NCBI RefSeq assembly: GCF_024363565.1
Contig: NZ_JAJEKE010000012.1
Coordinates: 1-64,000, forward strand
DNA length: 64,000 nt
Source of the DNA: Lutispora saccharofermentans
GTDB taxonomy: Bacteria; Bacillota; Clostridia; Lutisporales; Lutisporaceae
Reading direction: 5' to 3'
In this document: positions 44,697 through 52,909 of the stretch, one piece after another
How positions within the stretch are numbered: position 1 is the first letter of the stretch
How the letters are laid out: every line of letters begins with the position of its first letter
Translations under genes and position numbers: made by a program
The notes under the pieces: generated by a model
What the model was told of the DNA's origin: nothing
Seen by the model: the letters and a program-made list of their open reading frames with translations, nothing else
Database searches by the model: none

Positions 44697-46091
44697 TTAT
44701 TCTTTATAACTAATAATAGGTATCCCTTCTTCTATGTTATCGAAAATTGTTTTTGCCAAATATAGCGGAGCATTTATGCATCCATGGGTTCCGTTTCTTT
44801 TATATATTTCTCCTCCAAAAGAATGCCTCCAGCTGGCATCATGTATTCCCATATTCCCGAAGAAAGGCATCCAATAGGTTACTTCAGATGCATAATTTGC
44901 TCCCCTTAAGGTCGCACCCTTTTGCTTATAGTTAAGCATATAAGTCCCCGTCACAGTGGAATGCCCCCTATTGGGATTTCCTGTTACTACAGGGCCCTGG
45001 GTGATAAGCTTTCCATTTTTATAAAACCATAAATACTGCCTCGTTATATTGACTTCTACATAAGTGCCGCCTATTTCATCTGCGCCCCTGAATAATGCCT
45101 TTTGAACATATATAGGCTCTTTTTCAACAGTTTCACCGAGATCTATATTTTTCAATAACGCTTTTGTTTCAGCAACAAGATCAATCTTCCATCCATAAAG
45201 CCCGCCTTCGACCTCTATTACTTTTCCTGTAGATGTTTTAAAACTCCTTTTTATCCCAACCGTATCATATTTTTTGCTCAATTCCTTTATATATCCCATC
45301 ACTCCTGTTTTGTCTATTAGCACATCCAAATTTTCATCTACAATGAGCCATTTATTTATTTTATCTCCATCCACTATCTCACTCTCACTGCCAAATTTAT
45401 AATTTATATTTGCGGATACATACTTATTTAATAGCCTTAATGTTTCCGGTGTCTTATCAGAGTTTAAGGTATACTTCGGATTTTCATAGCAAAGCTTTTC
45501 ATCTATATCCAGCTTCAAGTTTCCGTTTAATATGCTTAGCTTTATAGCTTCATACAGTTTATCCTTCAATATTTTATTCCCCTGAACTTCTTCAATCAAT
45601 TCATAGGAACCATTTGAGTACTTAAAATCCACATTCCGGGGCTCAATTATATCCTTCTTCAAGCAATTTAGATTATTTATTTCATTATCCAGATCATTTT
45701 CATCATAAACAAACAGATCATTTACATAATATTTTTGTTCTTTAAACAATGAACCTATCCATGTAAACGGATTTTTCCTGCGCAATATCTCAGGGATGCT
45801 GTTTCCTTTATTGTATTGCATCTGTATAGCCTGCCCTGTTATTTCTTGCGTTTTGCCGCCTCTTTCTATCAACTGCAGCTTATAGCCTTTAATATAATTT
45901 TTTACCATATGGCCCGTCTCATTATGCGCTTTAAGTGAGAGGTCTATCCCATTTATAACTGTGTTGAAAAAGAAATGATTGATAAAGTATAATGAAATAA
46001 TTAAATAGATCAGTATAATGGAAAGTGTTGGAATAAGGATATTTCCTGTAAACCTATTCATAAAAAACTTTTTTATATTAATATTCTTCAT
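44697..46091 (-). CDS. L,D-transpeptidase with peptidoglycan-binding-like N-terminal region
   Basis: A 464-residue membrane-anchored cell-wall enzyme. One N-terminal membrane helix (ILIPTLSIILIYLIISLYF) is followed by a PG_binding_4-like region repeated around residues 50-330 and a C-terminal YkuD catalytic domain. The catalytic Cys438 lies in THGCINAPLYLA, with the conserved His in GNMGIHDASWR. It makes 3-3 cross-links in peptidoglycan or attaches proteins; such enzymes are numerous in Clostridia and in spore cortex work. It carries its own terminator and appears monocistronic. Confidence 0.92.
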   Translation of the reverse strand: MKNINIKKFFMNRFTGNILIPTLSIILIYLIISLYFINHFFFNTVINGIDLSLKAHNETGHMVKNYIKGYKLQLIERGGKTQEITGQAIQMQYNKGNSIPEILRRKNPFTWIGSLFKEQKYYVNDLFVYDENDLDNEINNLNCLKKDIIEPRNVDFKYSNGSYELIEEVQGNKILKDKLYEAIKLSILNGNLKLDIDEKLCYENPKYTLNSDKTPETLRLLNKYVSANINYKFGSESEIVDGDKINKWLIVDENLDVLIDKTGVMGYIKELSKKYDTVGIKRSFKTSTGKVIEVEGGLYGWKIDLVAETKALLKNIDLGETVEKEPIYVQKALFRGADEIGGTYVEVNITRQYLWFYKNGKLITQGPVVTGNPNRGHSTVTGTYMLNYKQKGATLRGANYASEVTYWMPFFGNMGIHDASWRHSFGGEIYKRNGTHGCINAPLYLAKTIFDNIEEGIPIISYKE

Positions 46092-46120
46092 ACCGGCTTA
46101 TACCTACTATTGAATTAATC

Positions 46121-46438
46121 TGTTGTGCTGGCTGATAACAAGTATAAAGCTTCAAGGCTAAGACTTTGCAAGCTTGTATAGGGCTGCGTCAAAACTTTTC
46201 CTATACATCGCTAACAAACTCTAAGCCTCTTTACATTGAACGAGACTTCATTCAGTGAGGTCTCCAACTCCACTGAATGCTAGTCGAGTCCATACAAGGT
46301 TAATTGCCCCCCCGCAGGGGCAAGAGAAGGTGCCCTGGGGCACTGGACTTAGCCGCCCTTAGCACCAGCCTCCTATAGAGGCGGGGGTCTTAGGGCGGGT
46401 TAGTTCAGTGATATACTCTTTTATCAGTTAGCACAACA
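46121..46438. mobile_element. MITE-like structured repeat with terminal inverted repeats
   Basis: The 318-bp segment is bounded by TGTTGTGCTGGCTGATAA (46121-46138) and TTATCAGTTAGCACAACA (46421-46438), inverted repeats matching at 16 of 18 positions. Its GC-rich centre contains several hairpins: CATTCAGTG/CACTGAATG, CCCCCCGCAGGGG, GTGCCCTGGGGCAC, and a long stem starting CCGCCCTTAG that pairs with the AGGGCGG near 46392. It contains no gene. It is much more GC-rich than its surroundings, which points to a mobile or structured-RNA element. Confidence 0.65.
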
Positions 46439-46468
46439 AGTTCAATTAAAAAAGTTATATTAAGATAA

Positions 46469-47650
46469 TTATATGTTTGTGTTAATGTTATATTCATTTT
46501 CCCTATATTTAGTTTGCCATAAATAAAAAAGCAAAAAACCAGCCAAACACAAGAACGAGCCAGCAAGCATGGCAAATGTTATGTCAATATCTGCTAATTT
46601 GCCATATATCAAATTGGCTCCTATACCGGTACAGTCTATAATTACTGCATTGATGCTAAGCTCGGTGGCCCGATTTTGTGAAATCACCTGCCTGTTTTGC
46701 AATTCCATTTGCAATGGTTGAAACAAGCTGAAGCTTATCCGCAGCATCACGATGGATACAACAGAAAGCCAGGCATCAGCTGTTGCTGCAAGAATAATAC
46801 ATGCCATTGCAGCCGCTCCGTACAAAATCGATGCAAACCGCATAATGCCAAGCTTCCGAGTCAGCCTTTCAGAAAAAACACCCAGGACACCAACTATTGT
46901 AACGCCTATATAGATATATCCTATTGCAGAATCGGATAATCCGCATTTTACATATTGAATCTGGTTTAAAAACACCGTAATAGTTTGGTGAGTTTCATTC
47001 AATAAAGCAACACCTATCAAAAACAAAATAAGGTATTTGTTTTTCAATGTCCGCTTTAGCAGCTCGACGAATTCTTTAACCTCTGCTTTTGCCTTTTCAT
47101 TGTCATTGTTTTTAACCTCTACCAACCAGAAAGCAATTATGGCAGCAATCCCATAACTGCAAACAGTCAGAAATCCTGAGAGTCTATAATTATCTTTAAT
47201 AAATAGGGAGTATATTGCAGCAGCAAAAAGCAAACCTATTGTTTGTAAATTATTGTAGATTCCAAATATTTTTTGTGCTCTACTCTTATCACAGGATAAA
47301 TACAGGATGCTGCTGTCCACACCTGATAGTCCCGAAATTACTATACTCAGCATGATTCTTTCGGCCAAGAATGCTCCAAAACCCGCCGCTTTCCAAAATA
47401 CAATCTTAGAAAGGAAATATAGTACACAGCAAAAAAGCATAGTTTTTTTGTAACCTATTCTATCGGCAACAATACCCCAGGGAAGCTCAAAAAGTAGGCA
47501 AAGGGTAAGAGATATAGCCTCTATAATAGTGATCTGAAAAATAGTTATACCGGCTGATTGACGGTATAAAGCAGCAATTGGCCCATAGAATACCATGCCT
47601 TGTAAAAGGGCAATAGCATACATGAGCCAAACATTTCTCTCTGGCTTCAT
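46469..47650 (-). CDS. Major facilitator superfamily transporter
   Basis: A 393-residue permease with 12 predicted helices. The loop between helices 2 and 3 has the MFS-like text LPWGIVADRIGYKKT (G-x-x-x-D-R-x-G-x-K pattern). The second half carries the corresponding GYIYIGVTIVGVLGVFSERL. Length and pattern fit a drug or metabolite exporter of the MFS_1 group. The substrate is unknown. ATG 47650 follows AGGACC-type weak site; the gene stands alone next to the MITE-like element. Confidence 0.88.
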   Translation of the reverse strand: MKPERNVWLMYAIALLQGMVFYGPIAALYRQSAGITIFQITIIEAISLTLCLLFELPWGIVADRIGYKKTMLFCCVLYFLSKIVFWKAAGFGAFLAERIMLSIVISGLSGVDSSILYLSCDKSRAQKIFGIYNNLQTIGLLFAAAIYSLFIKDNYRLSGFLTVCSYGIAAIIAFWLVEVKNNDNEKAKAEVKEFVELLKRTLKNKYLILFLIGVALLNETHQTITVFLNQIQYVKCGLSDSAIGYIYIGVTIVGVLGVFSERLTRKLGIMRFASILYGAAAMACIILAATADAWLSVVSIVMLRISFSLFQPLQMELQNRQVISQNRATELSINAVIIDCTGIGANLIYGKLADIDITFAMLAGSFLCLAGFLLFYLWQTKYRENEYNINTNI

Positions 47651-47826
47651 AAAAGTAAGGTCCTTTCTATCTTAAATTTAAGCATAAAAAACAGTACTGC
47701 CGCAAGCAGCACAAATTATTGCTTTATTTACGCTTAAATCGGACAATACATTATGAATCCCTCTCCATATCTATTTGATTTCATTATATCATTTTCGTAT
47801 ACAAAAACAAGTGTTATCAAAATATC

Positions 47827-48144
47827 TCATTCCTCCGGCTGCATGGGGGATTGTCCAATCTCATTGATACTCTTATAAAATTCCTGCAAATAGGTAAAAT
47901 CAGAAGCAAATAGGTTTTCAATAATATTCGTATCGACCATCTTGAAGTCACCTAGTCTGGTAATAACCCTCGACAAAATTATTATGTTCAAATAGCCCAG
48001 ATTTTGCTGCACACGTATATCTCGCATGGGCAATATCTCATCTGCCGCCGTCGCCAAGCGCATAAGACCTTTCTTATGTATATTCCCCTCCTTATCCACA
48101 TAGCCCTTGGGCAGTTCAAATTCAAACTCAGTCTTGAATGCCAT
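47827..48144 (-). CDS. Phage-tail/injection-system associated small protein
   Basis: A 105-residue protein (AFKTEFEFELPKGYVDKEGN, then LMRLATAADEILPMRD). It resembles small tail-assembly proteins found with contractile tail or injection systems, and it follows a PAAR-like and a VgrG-like gene in the same direction. The family call rests on pattern memory and on that context. ATG 48144 follows AAAGAGAGGAAAGAGC. Confidence 0.5.
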   Translation of the reverse strand: MAFKTEFEFELPKGYVDKEGNIHKKGLMRLATAADEILPMRDIRVQQNLGYLNIIILSRVITRLGDFKMVDTNIIENLFASDFTYLQEFYKSINEIGQSPMQPEE

Positions 48145-48224
48145 GCTCTTTCCTCTCTTTCCTTATTATCGTTGTTCTCTCGTCTTCTGTGCAATTCTAA
48201 AAATAACAAATTCTTTCAGTTTCT

Positions 48225-48614
48225 TTACGGAACCTGAATCGTCACTTGCCCCGCATCAATGATCTGAATCACACCACCCCACACACACATCAATTTAGAC
48301 GTATTATTCAGGGCTGGCATACCATCAATGAGCACCGTGGGTGAACCAGGCGTCCACGGTGCAGTTGTGACAGGGATGCAAGGCATCGGCGTCAATACGC
48401 CTAATGCTGCCGCCGTAGCAGCTGCTACCGTCGGATTTGCCAGGGACTGGCACATGCCGAAAGGCAGAACATTAACCATCGGCTTATTGTCCATGATATT
48501 GGCAACAGGCCCTCTGAAAGTGATCACCCTGCTTTGGGGCATCACCATAAGAGAAGATGGCGCCAAACCAAAAGAGCACGACAGTATGGCACCATTGCAC
48601 ACACACATTCCCAA
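48225..48614 (-). CDS. PAAR-like protein (DUF4280)
   Basis: A 129-residue protein rich in Gly, Pro and Cys with the DUF4280/PAAR-like pattern: GAILSCSFGLAPSSLMVMP near the start and PTVLIDGMPALNNTSKLMCV near the end. PAAR-like proteins cap the spike of type VI, extracellular contractile or phage-like injection devices and may carry effectors; no effector domain is fused here. ATG 48614 follows AAGGAGGAAAATACGTTGGG, allowing GTG/ATG alternatives. It lies 100 bp after the VgrG-like gene. Confidence 0.75.
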   Translation of the reverse strand: MGMCVCNGAILSCSFGLAPSSLMVMPQSRVITFRGPVANIMDNKPMVNVLPFGMCQSLANPTVAAATAAALGVLTPMPCIPVTTAPWTPGSPTVLIDGMPALNNTSKLMCVWGGVIQIIDAGQVTIQVP

Positions 48615-48714
48615 CGTATTTTCCTCCTTTTTTCTGCGTTTTCAGCAGATCAAGCTAATTTGTTTCATCCAATGCCTGCTGGCTTTCTGCGCCTGGATTG
48701 ATAAAAATTCGTTC

Positions 48715-49311
48715 TCAATTGATTTTGATCATTGAGCCTTTCAGATCCAGGATGCCACAAGATTGAATATTTAAGGAGGCATTGGCTTTCAGTGAAATGA
48801 TATCTGCTTTTAACGCGGCTTTCCCACCACGACCGTCCAGTTCCAGAGAAGCTCTATCTCCGCCTGCTTTAAAGGAGATGTTGTCTTCTGCGGCTATCAC
48901 AATTTTTCCGTTTTCCCCATCGATCTGCAGCATATTTTTCCCATCTTTATCTTGAATCACGATCATTTGTTTCTCATCTTCCAGGGTGATTTTCAGATTT
49001 TTCGGAGTATGTATCTCCAGACGTTCCTTATCTTTTTTGCTCCAAAGTGAACCGATGACATAATACCGGCTCACTTCACCCCCATGAAAGGCCAGAAGCA
49101 CTTCGTCACCCACTTCCGGCAGCCAATAAGTACCATAGCCATTGCAGGCGTAAGGCTGGGCAACCTGCATCCAATCGGTCATGGTCTTGCCTTCTTCCTC
49201 TAAGAAGACCTCCACCTTGACCATGCCCGGATGTTCTCCGTCCGCATCCCAGTTTTCTGTAACAGTCCCCGTTGTTATCCCATGGATATTCCGAACTTTT
49301 TCTTTTTCCAT
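48715..49311 (-). CDS. VgrG/gpV-like spike protein, probably truncated
   Basis: A 198-residue protein with the gp5-type OB fold of baseplate spike proteins (GITTGTVTENWDADGEHPGM, WMQVAQPYACNGYGTYWLPE, GDEVLLAFHGGEVSRYYVIG) and a C-terminal beta-helix-like end (GDRASLELDGRGGKAALKAD). The gp27-like N-terminal domains of VgrG (about 350 residues) are absent. The open frame extends upstream to 49518, overlapping the ATPase gene, but that part is not VgrG-like. ATG 49311 lies 10 nt from GGGAG. It may be a stand-alone gpV or the remnant of a longer VgrG. Confidence 0.7.
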   Translation of the reverse strand: MEKEKVRNIHGITTGTVTENWDADGEHPGMVKVEVFLEEEGKTMTDWMQVAQPYACNGYGTYWLPEVGDEVLLAFHGGEVSRYYVIGSLWSKKDKERLEIHTPKNLKITLEDEKQMIVIQDKDGKNMLQIDGENGKIVIAAEDNISFKAGGDRASLELDGRGGKAALKADIISLKANASLNIQSCGILDLKGSMIKIN

Positions 49312-49468
49312 TTTTCTTCCACTCCCTTGTCCTAATTTTATCATTTTTTCGCTAAGAGTGGATCGAAATTTTGGGAAGAATATCGGTTGTTGTATATTTT
49401 GTGTTGTAGATAAACCCTTATGAGCTATTGCAGGAAAAGCCTGCCCAAACAGGGGCATACTTTCAGCA

Positions 49469-50323
49469 TCAAAACTCGTCTTCATATTTTTTGAAGAATT
49501 CATAATATGTGCGCACATTTTCCAGTTCTGTCCACCGTTTCACATCGACAGGATTTTCATCCAGATCATATATCTTTGCTCCGTGCATGGCAAGCAAAAA
49601 TGGCGAATGTGTCGATATAATAAACTGACAGCCCAAGAACCTTGCAGAATCCTCAATAAATTTCATCAATTCCATCTGGCGTTTTGGGGAAAGACTATTT
49701 TCCGGCTCATCCAATATATAGAGTCGGTTTTCGGCGATTTTTTCGGTAAAATATAGGAAAGCACTTTCTCCATTCGAATATTCCCGTACATTATCCATCA
49801 ATTCATGCCTCACAAAACGAGACTGGGTTTTACTTCTGGCTGAATTTACTTTTTTAAGCTGCTCGTAATCCGCTATAGATTTCATCATAAAATTAGAATA
49901 TTTCGCATCCAAATATTCATCAAAAAGTTTTTCCCGTTTTTGGTCAATTCCTTTATTGAGATTACGGATGTTCAGCATATAATCAAATACATCATCGCTG
50001 GTGATAATCCTGCTGCCTTCAGGAATACCGCCTTCAAGCCGCATCTCACACATATTGACATAGTCGGGATAAAAATTAGATTTGTTATAGATAGAATCAC
50101 GATTGATCCCGGTTTTTTCTGCTATTACATTTAAAGCTGTCGATTTTCCTGAGCCGTTTCCGCCATATAAGATAGTAACCGGCTCAAAATCAATTCTTTC
50201 AAGACCATGCCTTGATAATATCTTAAACGGATAAAACGAGTCGTAGCATGTTCTTTTTATACCAATAAAAAAGTTAAATTCCATATCTCCATTTGGAAAT
50301 GTAAAAGTATTTAAATAGATCAT
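49469..50323 (-). CDS. AAA-family ATPase (ABC/SMC-like, single domain)
   Basis: A 284-residue ATPase with Walker A YGGNGSGKST (about residue 54), a coiled middle part, signature-like SNGESAFLYF, Walker B LYILDEPENSLSP and H-loop FIISTHSPFLL. This is the AAA_21-type family often linked to defence or OLD-like systems. No nuclease partner is seen beside it: downstream is the VgrG-like gene, upstream an aadE fragment. ATG 50323 (MIYLNTFTF) is preceded by GGAAGACGATAATG. Function unknown. Confidence 0.82.
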   Translation of the reverse strand: MIYLNTFTFPNGDMEFNFFIGIKRTCYDSFYPFKILSRHGLERIDFEPVTILYGGNGSGKSTALNVIAEKTGINRDSIYNKSNFYPDYVNMCEMRLEGGIPEGSRIITSDDVFDYMLNIRNLNKGIDQKREKLFDEYLDAKYSNFMMKSIADYEQLKKVNSARSKTQSRFVRHELMDNVREYSNGESAFLYFTEKIAENRLYILDEPENSLSPKRQMELMKFIEDSARFLGCQFIISTHSPFLLAMHGAKIYDLDENPVDVKRWTELENVRTYYEFFKKYEDEF

Positions 50324-50381
50324 TATCGTCTTCCTTTTCCGATTTCATCTATTTTCCTGCAGTTCTGCCGATAACTTCCGC

Positions 50382-50519
50382 TCAATCTATCCAAGTCTCA
50401 TCCTGATAAAAAGATTTTGTTTCCGGCACTATATATATAATATCATAATCCTTAAATATATTTTTAGACACATTAGGATTCGTCCGGGAGCCATTCATAT
50501 ATACGGCACGGATACCTTC
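50382..50519 (-). pseudogene. Aminoglycoside 6-adenylyltransferase (AadE-like) fragment
   Basis: About 45 codons read EGIRAVYMNGSRTNPNVSKN, then IFKDYDIIYIVPETKSFYQD and ETWID before TGA. The GSR-x-N and DYD motifs are the nucleotidyltransferase active-site text of the ANT(6) family. The usual N-terminal 20 residues and the remaining 220 C-terminal residues are missing. Only a remnant is left, too short to be active. Confidence 0.65.
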
Positions 50520-50715
50520 GTAACTAGACCATGCAAAGGTGCAAAAGCTGCTAAGATAGAATAAGCAGCAAATTCTGCATATTCGGACAAATATTGATAT
50601 GCTATAATCCTTTTGATATTATAAGATTAGTTTGCTAGAGAGGTTATTTACATGAACACTCTAGAGACAAAATCAACAGTTAACATTGTGCGCAGTACCA
50701 TTAAAGGAGGTAAAT

Positions 50716-52899
50716 ATGAAAAAACTTAAGTTGTTTCTTGTTATCGTTATTACTTTTGCAATGATTACAGTTATTACTAGTGCAGAAAAGAAGCCGGAGT
50801 ACATATTTGACTATATTGGTAAATATTCAGAAGGCAGAGCTGTAATAGGCATTTGGGGAGGTCAATGGACATACGGTTATATTGACAATGCAGCTAAAAT
50901 AGTGATTGAATCAAAATACAGAGATGCCAGGGGCTTTTCAAGCGGAGCAGCTTCTGTCGGAGTTAGCGATTCTGGTAAGCCAATTAAATACGGATTTATT
51001 AACAAGGACGGTTCTTACTTAATCGAGCCTAAATTTGATGAAACAGGAGATTTCCACAAGATACCCGGAACAAATACAGAGGTTGCAATGATAGGAACAG
51101 GCGAAACCAAGGCCGGAAGAAAGTACGGCTTTGTGCTCAAGGATGGCTCGTACCTCGTAAGCCCCCAGTTTGACGGTGTCACTAATTATTGGTCAGCCGG
51201 AAGCTGCGGATATAATATTGTATATAATGAAAAAAACGGTAAGAAGCTTTACGGATTACTTGATTCAAGTGGAAAGCTGATTATTGATACAAAATATTCT
51301 TTTATTTCTGTCGGTAAGTATGATGTTGGCAAAGGTTATATTGACGTAAGGGCAGACGATTTATATGGCTTCTATGATATAAAAAGGGGTAAATTGATAG
51401 AGCCAGAATATACCGCTGTTATGCTGGCAACAGATTATGGTGTCAGAACTACAAAAAAGACAAATGGAAAGGAAAAGGTCGGGTTCTATTTTAATAATGG
51501 GAAAATAATACAGCCGAAATTTGACTGGCTCTGGCACTGGGATTCGGGAGACACGCTCTATATGACCGAACTGAACGGTAAATATGGGCTTCTGGGAAAA
51601 AACGGTGATGAAATAGTAGAGCCTATATATGATGATATGCGAAACTACGGCAGTTGGATTTATGCAGTACTGAATGGACAAACTGTATTGGTAAATGCGG
51701 ATGGTAAACTAATTGACGATAAAAAATTTGACTCAGCGGGTAGATTGAGCGGTTTTGATTTACTTCTTGTTGAGGTTAAAGGAAAGAAAGGCATATTAGA
51801 CATAGCGAGCAATTCATATTTGATAGATCCAAAGTATGATGAGATATACTCCTTCTTTGTAGATGGCTATGCAAAAGTAAAGCTGAATGGAAAAGAGGGA
51901 ATAATAGATAGAAATGGAAAGACTCTGCTAGAGCCTGTCTATGATTATATATACACAAACTTTTATACAAGTCAAATAAAAACAGAAATAATAAATCCAG
52001 ACGGAACCAAGTCTTATTCGTACGAAGACGATAAAAGCAATCCCCCGGTTGTTAAGGTGAAAAAGGACGGGAAAGAATTCTTCCTAAACAGTGACTTCAC
52101 TCCCCTGAATCAGGAGGAGAGCAGTGCTGTTGGTGATTATGATTCGATAGGCATGTTTGAAGACGGGGTAGCAAGAGTTACAAAAGGTGATAAAATCGGA
52201 TACGTAAGAAAGGATTATTCTTATGTCGTGAAGCCGGTTTGGGATAGCGCTTTCAGAGCAGTAAACGCATCCGATACTAATGATGGATACTATGGCTATT
52301 TTCATATCAAAAAAGGTGAAAAATGGGGTATCGTATTCATGGATGGAACTGTAATTGAGCCTGTTTCAGAAAGTATGCTCTCGGTTGGAGAGTATGAAAT
52401 TGCAGTTGTAACAATTAACGGAAAACAGAAATATATAAAAAAGGACGGCAAGTTTCTGGACAATATAGAATACCAGTACGCATACCCCTTCAGCGAAGGT
52501 AAAGGACTTGTACATACTAGCTATACAGAATGTTATTTCATAGATGAAAACGGTAAAAAAGTAAGCGGTATATATCCAACTGCAACCCCGTACCGGGAAG
52601 GCCTTGCTTTTGTATTTACAAGTTCAGGAGGGAGATACATAGATCATAATGGCAATATTGTACTCGGTGAAAAGGTAAATTTCGTTCATGGTTTTCCTTT
52701 TAACAAAGGTATTGCCTTGGCTTTACAATACTCTGGAGAAAAGGGCATAAACCTGTATGGCTTACTAAAAAAGGATGATACCTGGCTAGTGGCTCCATTG
52801 TTTGACAGGGTAGAAATTCTTGGAGATTTTAACTACAAGTTTTACTTGAACGGCAATGAAGCTGAAGTAATGCCAGACGGCAAGATTAACTGGAAATAA
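50716..52899 (+). CDS. Exported WG-repeat protein
   Basis: A 727-residue protein. The signal peptide (MKKLKLFLVIVITFAMITVI) is followed by about a dozen WG (KWG) repeats of about 45 residues with the pattern YGFINKDGSYLIEPKFDE, YGLLDSSGKLIIDTKY, YGLLGKNGDEIVEPIYDD. These form beta-strands that probably build a solenoid or propeller; their function is poorly understood. ATG 50716 follows AAAGGAGG at 50703-50710. It is followed 10 bp later by a second WG-repeat gene, forming a two-gene operon. It probably acts at the cell surface. Confidence 0.85.
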   Translation: MKKLKLFLVIVITFAMITVITSAEKKPEYIFDYIGKYSEGRAVIGIWGGQWTYGYIDNAAKIVIESKYRDARGFSSGAASVGVSDSGKPIKYGFINKDGSYLIEPKFDETGDFHKIPGTNTEVAMIGTGETKAGRKYGFVLKDGSYLVSPQFDGVTNYWSAGSCGYNIVYNEKNGKKLYGLLDSSGKLIIDTKYSFISVGKYDVGKGYIDVRADDLYGFYDIKRGKLIEPEYTAVMLATDYGVRTTKKTNGKEKVGFYFNNGKIIQPKFDWLWHWDSGDTLYMTELNGKYGLLGKNGDEIVEPIYDDMRNYGSWIYAVLNGQTVLVNADGKLIDDKKFDSAGRLSGFDLLLVEVKGKKGILDIASNSYLIDPKYDEIYSFFVDGYAKVKLNGKEGIIDRNGKTLLEPVYDYIYTNFYTSQIKTEIINPDGTKSYSYEDDKSNPPVVKVKKDGKEFFLNSDFTPLNQEESSAVGDYDSIGMFEDGVARVTKGDKIGYVRKDYSYVVKPVWDSAFRAVNASDTNDGYYGYFHIKKGEKWGIVFMDGTVIEPVSESMLSVGEYEIAVVTINGKQKYIKKDGKFLDNIEYQYAYPFSEGKGLVHTSYTECYFIDENGKKVSGIYPTATPYREGLAFVFTSSGGRYIDHNGNIVLGEKVNFVHGFPFNKGIALALQYSGEKGINLYGLLKKDDTWLVAPLFDRVEILGDFNYKFYLNGNEAEVMPDGKINWK

Positions 52900-52909
52900 G
52901 GAGAGAGAT

